Origin: Streptosporangium pseudovulgare
Lineage (GTDB): Bacteria; Actinomycetota; Actinomycetes; Streptosporangiales; Streptosporangiaceae
Assembly (NCBI RefSeq): GCF_014648055.1
Contig: NZ_BMQJ01000036.1
Location: 1-36,255, forward strand
Direction of reading: 5' to 3'
DNA length: 36,255 nt
A program made the position numbers and the translations under genes. The notes under the pieces are model-generated. The model made no database searches. It was not told the origin of the DNA and saw nothing but the letters and a program-made list of their open reading frames with translations. Positions 1 through 6,705 of this stretch are shown piece by piece. Each line of letters opens with the position of its first letter. The stretch's first letter is position 1.

Positions 1-118
1 AGCCCGTCTCCCGCCACAGCAGCCGCGCGCAGTCCGCGGCCACGCGCGGCGCGACGGCGCCCTCCAGCTTCACGAAGCCGTCGCGGAGGAAACGGGATAC
101 CAAGCTCGTGTCGTCCAT
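1..118 (-). CDS. Phytanoyl-CoA dioxygenase (PhyH)-like protein, N-terminal fragment
   Basis: Reading leftwards from an ATG there are 39 codons that run off the left edge. The peptide contains RFLRDGFVKLEGAV followed by an alanine/arginine-rich helix ending in LLWRETG. This is the usual opening of PhyH-like Fe(II)/2-oxoglutarate dioxygenases, where a short helix and the DGFVKL strand precede the jelly-roll fold. The metal-binding His-X-Asp and the substrate residues lie outside the window, so neither activity nor substrate can be judged. It is divergent from the GyrI-like gene, with a shared 186-base gap in which I see no clear promoter. Family assignment rests on the N-terminus alone. Confidence 0.6.
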   Translation of the reverse strand, partial: MDDTSLVSRFLRDGFVKLEGAVAPRVAADCARLLWRETG

Positions 119-304
119 GCCCCCATCGTGCGGCGACACCGGCCCCGATCACCCGACACTTTCCGCACCGCTTCCATCGGGTGTGCGGCGACAGCGCCGG
201 CGCACGATCGGACCGAACCGCGGCGATCGACCGCGACCGGTGCGTCTTCGATCAAGGTCGACGTCGGATTCAGGTTCCGCCCGACTGCCGAAGGGAGCGA
301 ACAC

Positions 305-799
305 ATGGACACCCGCATCGTCGACCGTCCCGCGTTCCGGCTCGTGGGGCACGCTGCCCGCGTTCCGCTGATCCACCATGGCGTCAACCCGCACATCCAG
401 CGGCACATCACCGCCCTGGCGGCGGAGGAGCACCTGCGCTTGAAAGCGCTCAACAACACTGAGCCGAGCGGCCTGCTCGCGGTCAGCGACGACCTCCATC
501 CTGACTGCGACGAGGGCAGCGAGCTGACCTACCTGCACGGGGTCGCCGTGTCCCCGGACACGCCGATCCCCGGCGGCCTCGACACCATCGAGGTTCCGGC
601 CGGCATATGGGTGGTCATCCGGACCACGGGACCGTGTCCGCGGGCCCTGCAGAAGACCTGGGCCGCGGCCGCGGCCGAGTGGTTCCCCTTCAACCCGTGG
701 CGTCTGCGACCAGGCCCGGAGATCGTCGCGGCGCTCGAACCGACGAACGACTTCGGCACCGCGGCCTGTGAGCTCTGGCTGCCCGTCGAGCCGGCGTGA
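305..799 (+). CDS. GyrI-like / AraC effector-binding domain protein
   Basis: This 164-residue protein is a stand-alone small-molecule-binding domain of the GyrI/SOUL-like class, with no helix-turn-helix attached. Seen in the sequence: VPLIHHGVNP near the N-terminus, a central DTIEVPAGIWVVIRTTGPCP strand-turn-strand, and the family ending WFPFNPWRLRPGPEI followed by ELWLPVEP. The ATG was chosen because GAAGGGAG lies about six bases upstream; in-frame codons further upstream have no such site. In this family the domain acts as a sensor or sequesters ligands and drugs, probably in the cytoplasm. No regulator or transporter gene adjoins it, so the ligand is unknown. Confidence 0.75.
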   Translation: MDTRIVDRPAFRLVGHAARVPLIHHGVNPHIQRHITALAAEEHLRLKALNNTEPSGLLAVSDDLHPDCDEGSELTYLHGVAVSPDTPIPGGLDTIEVPAGIWVVIRTTGPCPRALQKTWAAAAAEWFPFNPWRLRPGPEIVAALEPTNDFGTAACELWLPVEPA

Positions 800-1082
800 C
801 GACCCGGCGAGCGTCCGGACGCCAACGCCGCGGATCCATCCGGCCCGAGCACGGGTACCTCAGTGAGCAGCTCCGGCCTGGTCTTGCATGGGAACATCCG
901 GCCCTCTCGATCACATGACGATGTGAAAGGAGGGCCGAACCGGCCGCCGTCCCCGGCGTCGGGAACGTCGGCGGCTTCCGCGATGCTCCCACCAGGACCG
1001 CGTCAGCAAGATCGAACCAGCCCCGGCCCCATCCCCGCGAGCGCTTAAGCCTTTGTCGGGGACGCCTCTTACCATGGACGGA
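800..1082. other. Intergenic region with a weak hairpin
   Basis: No gene is seen here. A short inverted repeat CACAT-N4-ATGTG lies near 910-925. A GC-rich imperfect hairpin (GCCGCCG ... CGGCGGC) lies near 950-975 and could end transcription of the GyrI-like gene. The promoter of the next gene is at the right end. Confidence 0.4.
1070..1075 (+). promoter_or_regulatory. Putative -10 element for a leaderless helicase-associated gene
   Basis: TACCAT matches the actinobacterial TANNNT -10 pattern and ends seven bases before the ATG at 1083, which suggests transcription starts at or next to the A of the start codon. No convincing -35 box is seen, as is common in such promoters. Confidence 0.35.
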
Positions 1083-3593
1083 ATGAGCACGGAGTTCACC
1101 GAATGGCTGCGCGGCCGGAGCGACGACCGGCTGCGGGCGCTCGTCGCCGCGCGCCCCGAGCTCATCACCCCGGTCCCGGCCCACATCGAGGGGCTGGCCG
1201 GGCGGGCGAGCAGCCCGTCGGCGGTCGCCCGGGTGCTCGACCGGCTCGACCGGTTCGCGCTCGCGGTCCTGGAGACGCTGGCCGTGCTCCCCGAGCCGGT
1301 CGGCTACGACGTCCTGCGCGGCCGGCTGGCCCGGGCGCTGCCGGGGGCCGCCGGACGACCGTTCCGGACGGCGCTCCGGGAGACGGCCGAGCGGCTGCGG
1401 ACCCTCGCCCTGCTCTACGGCCCCGACCGCGCCCTGGCCCCGGCGCCCGGCGTGCGGGAGGCGCTGGACGCCCCCGCCGGGCTCGGCCCGCCGGCCGCCG
1501 AGGCGTTCCGGCACCACTCCCCCGAGCGCCTGGCGGAGCTGGTCCACGACATCGGCGGCCGGAACGGCGGCACCGGTGAGTCCGCCGGGCGCAACGGCGC
1601 CGCTTCCGGGCCCAACGGCGCCCATGACCGGCCGGACCGCGGGGGCGCCGGCGCGCGGGAGGCCCTCGCCGCGCTGCTCGGCGACGACGCGACCGTCGGC
1701 CGCCTCCTCGACGAGGTCTCCCCGCAGGCCCGCGCCGCCCTCGACGAGCTGACCTGGGGCCCGCCCAGCGGCCGGGTGCCCAACGCCCGCCGCGAGGTGC
1801 GGGCCGCCACCGCCCGGTCGCCGATCGACCAGCTCCTCTCCCGCGCGCTGCTGGCCGCCGCCGGCGAGGAGACCGTCGTCCTGCCGCGTGAGGTGGGCCT
1901 GTTCCTGCGCGACGGCCGGATCCACCGTGACCTCTCCCCGCTCCCTCCCGCGCTGGAGGGCCCGGCGCGCGACCCCGAGCTCGCCGACCGCACGGCCGCG
2001 GGGCAGGCGTTCGCGTTCACCCGCGCGGTGGAGGAGCTGTGCGAGCAGTGGAGCGCCGATCCGCCGGGCGTGCTGCGCGGGGGCGGCCTGGCCGTACGCG
2101 ACCTGAAGCGGTGCGCGGCCCTGCTCGACCTGCCCGAGTGGGCGGCGGCCCTGGTCATCGAGGTGGCGCACGCCGCCGGGCTGGTCGCCGCGAGCGGCTC
2201 GGTCGACGGCGAGTGGCTGCCCACCCCCGCCTACGACGCCTGGCGGGTGAAGGGCACCGAGGACCGCTGGGTGGCGCTGGCCACGATGTGGCTGACCATG
2301 GACCGGGTGCCGGGCATGATCGGCGACCGCGACGAGCGCGACCGGCTGCTCAACGCCCTCCACCCCGACCTGCGCACCTCCGTGGCCTCCGAGGTCCGCA
2401 CCACCGCGCTGGGCGTGCTGGCCGTCGCGGGCCCCGGGGTGGCGCCGTCGCTCGCGTCGGTGCGCGAGCGCCTGGCCTGGGAGCAACCCCGGCGCCGCGG
2501 CGAGCGGCGCGACCGGCTGGTGGAGTTCACCCTGCGCGAGGCCGAGCAGCTCGGGGTCACCGGCCTCGGCGTGCTCGCCGGCCACGGCCGGGCGCTGCTC
2601 CCCGGGGTCCTCGACCACCAGGATCCCGTGAAGCCCGGTGGGCCCGGCGACCCCCGCGAGCCCGGCGGCGTCCGCGCCGGGACCGCGGGCGAGCTGCTGC
2701 TCCCGCTGCTGCCCGAGCCGCTCGACCACATGCTCCTGCAGGCCGACCTGACCGCCGTCGCCCCCGGCCCGCTCACCGGCGAGCTGAGGCGGTGGCTGGC
2801 GCTGGCCGCCGACGTGGAGTCCACCGGCGGCGCGACGGTGTACCGGTTCGGCGAGGGGTCGCTCCGGCGGGCGCTGGACGCCGGGCAGGGCGCCGACGAG
2901 ATCCTCGCCATGCTGGAGCGACACTCGGCCACGCCGGTGCCGCAGCCGCTGACCTACCTCGTCACCGACGTGGCCCGCCGTCACGGCCGGATGCGCGTCG
3001 GCACGGCGAGCGCCTACGTCCGCTGCGACGACCCCTCGCTGCTGGACGAGGTGATGGCCGACCGGCGCTCGCTGCCGCTGCGGCTGCGCCGCCTGGCCCC
3101 CACGGTGATCGCTTCCAAGGCGTCCCGGCAGACGCTCCTCGACGCGCTGCGCGCGATGGGGTACGCCCCGGCGGCCGAGTCGCTGGAGGGCGACGTCATC
3201 ATCACCCAGCTCGATGTCCGGCGGACCGAGGGCCAGCCCGCCGTCCGCCCGCCGGTCACGTTCACCGGCCTGGAGGCCGACGTGGTGGCGGCGGCGGTCC
3301 GGGCCGTGCGGGCCGGGGACGCGGCCCACCGTTCCCGCCGCGCCCCGGTGAGCGCGCCGGAGGGCCGGCCGCCCCGCTCGCCCTCGACCGCCACCGTCGA
3401 CGCGCTGCGCGAGGCCATCCGGCAGGGCTCCCAGGTCTGGATCGGTTATCTCGACTCCCAGGGAAACGCCACGAGCCGGATCCTGGAGCCCGCCCGGATG
3501 GAGGGTGGATACCTCACCGCCTACGACGAGACCCGGGCGGCGGTGCACCGCTTCGCCCTGCACCGCATCACCGGCATCGCGGGCGTCGAGTGA
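1083..3593 (+). CDS. Helicase-associated protein (Rv0862c-like) with C-terminal WYL-like domain
   Basis: An 836-residue protein of the kind encoded beside XPB helicases in actinobacteria (Rv0862c in M. tuberculosis is the comparison I know). Residues 1-100 form a leucine-rich helical region (EWLRGRSDDRLRALVAARPEL). Around residues 535-665 is the helicase-conserved C-terminal-like domain, with PLLPEPLDHMLLQADLTAVA and LTYLVTDVARRHGRMRVG. The last ~65 residues read as a WYL-like domain (VWIGYLDSQGN, ILEPARMEGGYLTAYD, HRFALHRITGI). No Walker motifs are present, so it is not itself a helicase. Two genes downstream lies XPB, which supports a role in the same DNA-repair or transcription-coupled process. 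ATG 1083 is preferred from the -10 spacing; ATG 1074 is an alternative. Confidence 0.85.
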   Translation: MSTEFTEWLRGRSDDRLRALVAARPELITPVPAHIEGLAGRASSPSAVARVLDRLDRFALAVLETLAVLPEPVGYDVLRGRLARALPGAAGRPFRTALRETAERLRTLALLYGPDRALAPAPGVREALDAPAGLGPPAAEAFRHHSPERLAELVHDIGGRNGGTGESAGRNGAASGPNGAHDRPDRGGAGAREALAALLGDDATVGRLLDEVSPQARAALDELTWGPPSGRVPNARREVRAATARSPIDQLLSRALLAAAGEETVVLPREVGLFLRDGRIHRDLSPLPPALEGPARDPELADRTAAGQAFAFTRAVEELCEQWSADPPGVLRGGGLAVRDLKRCAALLDLPEWAAALVIEVAHAAGLVAASGSVDGEWLPTPAYDAWRVKGTEDRWVALATMWLTMDRVPGMIGDRDERDRLLNALHPDLRTSVASEVRTTALGVLAVAGPGVAPSLASVRERLAWEQPRRRGERRDRLVEFTLREAEQLGVTGLGVLAGHGRALLPGVLDHQDPVKPGGPGDPREPGGVRAGTAGELLLPLLPEPLDHMLLQADLTAVAPGPLTGELRRWLALAADVESTGGATVYRFGEGSLRRALDAGQGADEILAMLERHSATPVPQPLTYLVTDVARRHGRMRVGTASAYVRCDDPSLLDEVMADRRSLPLRLRRLAPTVIASKASRQTLLDALRAMGYAPAAESLEGDVIITQLDVRRTEGQPAVRPPVTFTGLEADVVAAAVRAVRAGDAAHRSRRAPVSAPEGRPPRSPSTATVDALREAIRQGSQVWIGYLDSQGNATSRILEPARMEGGYLTAYDETRAAVHRFALHRITGIAGVE

Positions 3594-3630
3594 CACGCGC
3601 CCGTTCCGCTGTGGCCGGGATCCCGGCCCC

Positions 3631-3642
3631 ATATCGTGATAT
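3631..3642. promoter_or_regulatory. Inverted repeat ATATC-GT-GATAT, possible operator
   Basis: A perfect 5-bp inverted repeat with a two-base spacer lies about 40 bases upstream of the DUF4190 gene start. It resembles AT-rich palindromes in front of the DUF1707 gene (28967-28980) and argS (31045-31054), which stand out in otherwise GC-rich DNA. Confidence 0.35.
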
Positions 3643-3683
3643 CTGTTGAAGCTGGTCTGCCCAACCGAAGTGAGAGATCCACA

Positions 3684-4274
3684 GTGAGCAGCGGTCACCC
3701 CGAAGGCCCCAACGGCAACCCGGACGACTGGAAGAACCCGTACGGCTCCGGCCCCGGTCAGACTCCCGGGTACGGCCAGTCCGGCGACCACGGCCAGGCC
3801 CCCGGATACGGCCCGCCGCCGGGCGGCCACCCGACCGGCGGCCAGTACCCCCCGCCGGGCCAGGGATACGGTCAGGGATACGGCGGTCCGGGGTACGGCG
3901 ACTCCGGATACGGCGGCCAGGGATACGGCGGCCAAGGGTACGGCGACCCCTCCTACGGGCAGCCCGCCCCCGGGTACGGCTACGGCGGTTACGGCTACGG
4001 ACCCGCGCCGCAGGGCGGCAACGACGGCGTCCGGACCCACGCGATCGTCGCGCTGGTGATCAGCATCATCCTGGCCCTGAGCTGCTACGTCACCCTGGGC
4101 GGCATCGCCGGAGCCATCCTGTCCGGCATCGCGCTGGGCAAGGTCGAGCGTGAGCCGCAGACCGCCAGGAACCTCCTCAAGTGGACCTGGATCAGCATCG
4201 GCATCAACATCGGGCTCCTCATCCTGGGCGTCGGCGGCCTGGTCGTCGCCGGGATGTCCGGCGCCTTCGACTGA
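3684..4274 (+). CDS. GYG-repeat DUF4190-type membrane protein
   Basis: A 196-residue protein in two parts. Residues 1-115 are a cytoplasm-like low-complexity tail of Gly, Pro, Tyr and Gln with many GYG units (GQGYGQGYGG, GGQGYGGQGYG). Residues 119-150 and 167-192 are two hydrophobic helices separated by a short charged loop (GKVEREPQTARNLLKW), the layout of DUF4190 proteins. GTG 3684 is taken as the start because the family begins with a short polar stretch and the upstream in-frame residues look like non-coding leader. Such proteins are common in actinobacteria and have no settled function. The aromatic Gly-rich tail could mediate multivalent self-association; that is inference. Confidence 0.8.
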   Translation: MSSGHPEGPNGNPDDWKNPYGSGPGQTPGYGQSGDHGQAPGYGPPPGGHPTGGQYPPPGQGYGQGYGGPGYGDSGYGGQGYGGQGYGDPSYGQPAPGYGYGGYGYGPAPQGGNDGVRTHAIVALVISIILALSCYVTLGGIAGAILSGIALGKVEREPQTARNLLKWTWISIGINIGLLILGVGGLVVAGMSGAFD

Positions 4275-4367
4275 CCGGCGGTTCCGGTGGGAACTCGGGC
4301 TCCGGTCAGGGACTTATCGGAGGCCCGTGTCCGTTGAACACCGGGTGGGCCGCACGCGGAGAGCGGG

Positions 4368-4514
4368 ATGACACGGCCACCCGGACCTGCCGCGCGGATC
4401 CCCGCCACGGAGGATCCGCGGCGGATCCGCGACGCGGGCCCGGAACACACCGGCCGCCCCCTCGCCGATGCGAGCATGGGGTTCGCCGGCCGCGCAACGA
4501 GGGAGAAGCCTTGA
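4368..4514 (+). CDS. Possible 48-residue leader ORF overlapping the XPB start
   Basis: An ATG with GAGAGCGGG just upstream opens 48 codons whose TGA overlaps the TTG start of the XPB gene in the form TTGA, as in translationally coupled pairs. The peptide (MTRPPGPAARIPATEDPRR...) is Arg/Pro-rich and matches no family I know. Its third-position GC, about 80% by hand count, looks lower than that of the neighbouring genes. It may be chance. Confidence 0.2.
   Translation: MTRPPGPAARIPATEDPRRIRDAGPEHTGRPLADASMGFAGRATREKP
4393..4420. terminator. Hairpin between the DUF4190 and XPB genes
   Basis: CGCGGATCC and GGATCCGCG pair perfectly over 9 bp with a ten-base loop; a further GCGGATCCGC palindrome follows directly. 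No T-run follows. It may end DUF4190 transcription or shape the XPB leader. Confidence 0.35.
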
Positions 4515-6157
4515 CCGACGGACCACTCATCGTGCAATCGGACAAAACCCTGCTGCTGGAGGTCGAGCACGAGCGGGCCGACGAGTGCCGCAAGGCGATC
4601 GCGCCGTTCGCCGAGCTCGAACGCGCCCCCGAGCACGTGCACACCTACCGGGTGACCCCGCTGGCGCTGTGGAACGCGCGGGCCGCCGGGCACGACGCCG
4701 AGCAGGTGATCGACGCGCTAATCGGCTACAGCCGCTATCCCGTCCCCCACGCGCTGCTGGTGGACGTGGCCGAGACCATGGCGCGCTACGGCCGGCTGCG
4801 TCTGGAGAAGCACCCCGTCCACGGGCTGGTGCTGACCAGCACCGACCGCGCCGTGCTGGAGGAGGTGCTGCGCTCCCGGAAGATCCAGCCGCTGCTGGGC
4901 GAGCGGCTGGGCGACGACGGCGTGGCGGTGCACCCCAGCGAACGCGGCAACATCAAGCAGCACCTCCTCAAGCTGGGCTGGCCTGCCGAGGACCTCGCCG
5001 GATACGTCGACGGCGAGCACCACCCGATCAGCCTGGCCGAGGACGGCTGGGCCCTGCGCACCTACCAGCGGGAGGCCGCCGAGGCGTTCTGGCACGGCGG
5101 GTCGGGCGTGGTGGTGCTCCCCTGCGGCGCGGGCAAGACGATCGTGGGCGCGGCGGCGATGGCGCACGCCCAGGCGACGACGCTGATCCTGGTGACGAAC
5201 ACGGTCTCGGCGCACCAGTGGAAGCAGGAGCTGATCCGGCGGACCTCGCTGACCGAGGACGAGATCGGCGAGTACACCGGCACCAAGAAGGAGATCCGGC
5301 CGGTCACCATCGCCACCTACCAGGTGATGACCACCCGCAGGCAGGGCGTCTACCGCCATCTGGAGCTGTTCGACGCCCGCGACTGGGGTCTGGTCGTCTA
5401 CGACGAGGTGCACCTGCTGCCCGCGCCGATCTTCCGGATGACCGCCGACCTGCAGGCCCGGAGGCGGGTCGGGCTGACCGCGACGCTCGTGCGGGAGGAC
5501 GGCCGGGAGGGTGACGTGTTCTCCCTGATCGGCCCCAAGCGCTACGACGCGCCGTGGAAGGAGATGGAGAACCAGGGCTGGATCGCCCCGGCCGACTGCG
5601 TCGAGGTGCGGGTGACGCTGAGCGAGTCGGAACGGCTCGCCTACGCGATGGCCGACGCCGAGGAGCGCTACCGGTTCTGCGCGACCACACCGGCGAAGCT
5701 GCGGGTGTCCGAGGCGCTGGTCCGGCGGCACCCGGACGAGCAGGTGCTGGTCATCGGCCAGTACATCGACCAGCTCGACGAGCTCGGCGAGCATCTGGGC
5801 GCCCCGGTGATCAAGGGCGAGACGAAGGTCAAGGAGAGGGAGCGGCTCTTCCAGGCGTTCCGTGACCGGGAGATCCAGGTCCTGGTGGTGTCGAAGGTCG
5901 CGAACTTCTCCATCGACCTGCCGGAGGCCGCGGTGGCCATCCAGGTGTCGGGCACCTTCGGCTCACGCCAGGAGGAGGCCCAGCGGCTGGGCCGGGTGCT
6001 GCGTCCCAAGTCGGACGGGGGCGGCGCCCGCTTCTACTCGGTGGTCAGCCGGGACACCGTCGACCAGGACTTCGCCGCCCACCGTCAGCGGTTCCTGGCC
6101 GAGCAGGGGTACGCCTACCAGATCATCGACGCTGACGACGTGCTCGCCGGCGAGTGA
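4511..6157 (+). CDS. xpb: XPB/ERCC3-type 3'-5' DNA helicase
   Basis: A 548-residue SF2 helicase, the usual length for mycobacterial-type XPB. The N-terminal ~180 residues form the damage-recognition-like domain. Motif I is CGAGKT at residues 205-210, motif II DEVH at 298-301, motif III LTATLVRED with the RED element, and motif VI QRLGRVLRPK near the C-terminus. XPB unwinds DNA with 3'-5' polarity in ATP-dependent steps; in bacteria a repair role is suspected but not settled. The TTG start has GGGAG seven bases upstream, and the family N-terminus DGPLIVQSDKTLLLEV follows at once. The Rv0862c-like gene lies nearby, as in other actinobacteria. A hairpin overlaps its last codons. Confidence 0.93.
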   Translation: MTDGPLIVQSDKTLLLEVEHERADECRKAIAPFAELERAPEHVHTYRVTPLALWNARAAGHDAEQVIDALIGYSRYPVPHALLVDVAETMARYGRLRLEKHPVHGLVLTSTDRAVLEEVLRSRKIQPLLGERLGDDGVAVHPSERGNIKQHLLKLGWPAEDLAGYVDGEHHPISLAEDGWALRTYQREAAEAFWHGGSGVVVLPCGAGKTIVGAAAMAHAQATTLILVTNTVSAHQWKQELIRRTSLTEDEIGEYTGTKKEIRPVTIATYQVMTTRRQGVYRHLELFDARDWGLVVYDEVHLLPAPIFRMTADLQARRRVGLTATLVREDGREGDVFSLIGPKRYDAPWKEMENQGWIAPADCVEVRVTLSESERLAYAMADAEERYRFCATTPAKLRVSEALVRRHPDEQVLVIGQYIDQLDELGEHLGAPVIKGETKVKERERLFQAFRDREIQVLVVSKVANFSIDLPEAAVAIQVSGTFGSRQEEAQRLGRVLRPKSDGGGARFYSVVSRDTVDQDFAAHRQRFLAEQGYAYQIIDADDVLAGE

Positions 6158-6174
6158 CACCGCCGGGCGAGCAC
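6140..6174 (+). terminator. Hairpin across the XPB stop codon
   Basis: GTGCTCGCCGGCG and CGCCGGGCGAGCAC pair over 13 bp with one bulged base and an eight-base loop containing the stop codon. A second small perfect stem (CCGGTC-N4-GACCGG) follows at 6188-6203. Confidence 0.5.
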
Positions 6175-6624
6175 GCCCTCACATGTCCCGGTCCGTCGAC
6201 CGGTCAGGTCCACGAGATACCGCGGGTCTTCGGCAACCACACCACCCCCTCGACAAGGCCGCGGCGGCCATTGGCGACATACCCCCATGATCTGCGGGAG
6301 TCACCAGATTTGCTCCCCTTTTTTGCGATTTTCGAGTAGTGTGACGGAGGGTGACAAAGGGGTCGCTGTGGGAATTGGAACGTTCCCTCGTACGGCCCCG
6401 CAACGGCCTCCTCCGTCCCGCCGCGCCTCCCTCCGGAACACCGCGTCCCACCGGAACACCGCGTCCCACCGGAACGCCGCGCCCCGCCGGTCCCGCCCTC
6501 CGGAGCGAGCCCGTACGGCCGGCACCCGCCCCGACGGATCCGTCCGGCGCGGCGCCGGATCCGGCGATCGGCACGACCGTCGCGATACCCGCCGCATCGG
6601 GCTCCCGGTCACCCGCTAATCCTT
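6158..6624. other. Long intergenic region upstream of helR
   Basis: There is no recognised gene over about 470 bases. It holds the XPB terminator stems, a T-rich tract near 6318-6333, a TAGTGT box at 6337-6342, a perfect GGAACGTTCC palindrome at 6377-6386, an 18-bp tandem repeat at 6433-6486 and one low-complexity ORF listed separately. The rifamycin-associated inverted repeat known upstream of some helR genes was looked for and not seen. Confidence 0.5.
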
Positions 6625-6650
6625 TTGAGACGTCCGGGGGCCGCGGCTAA
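6351..6650 (+). CDS. Doubtful Pro-rich small ORF
   Basis: A GTG opens 99 codons with a polar start (MTKGSLWELERSLVRPRNG) and then Pro/Thr/Gly repeats of TPRPTG that come from the DNA tandem repeat. TAGTGT lies eight bases upstream, which would suit a leaderless start, but no good -35 box is seen. Third positions appear less GC-rich than in neighbouring genes, and a second frame over the same repeats is also open. More likely a leader or spacer than a protein gene. Confidence 0.2.
   Translation: MTKGSLWELERSLVRPRNGLLRPAAPPSGTPRPTGTPRPTGTPRPAGPALRSEPVRPAPAPTDPSGAAPDPAIGTTVAIPAASGSRSPANPFETSGGRG
6433..6486. repeat. Three tandem 18-bp units
   Basis: Two identical copies of CCGGAACACCGCGTCCCA are followed by a third with three substitutions. 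The period is a multiple of three, so overlapping frames stay open. Confidence 0.8.
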
Positions 6651-6653
6651 GCT
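6625..6653 (+). promoter_or_regulatory. helR promoter (TTGAGA-17-TAAGCT)
   Basis: A near-consensus housekeeping sigma promoter: TTGAGA at 6625-6630 and TAAGCT at 6648-6653 with a 17-base spacer. It predicts a start near 6660 and a 5' leader of about 45 bases. Confidence 0.65.
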
Positions 6654-6705
6654 AGTCGGTTCGCTGCCTGATCACCTCCGTTTACCGAATGGGAGGCGTT
6701 TTCGT

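Noticed and set aside
690..4040. A minus-strand frame open for more than 1,100 codons, antisense to the helicase-associated gene
   Set aside because: It is the reverse-complement shadow of a high-GC gene: the protein is Gly/Arg/Val low-complexity with no family motif, while the plus strand has a complete recognisable protein.
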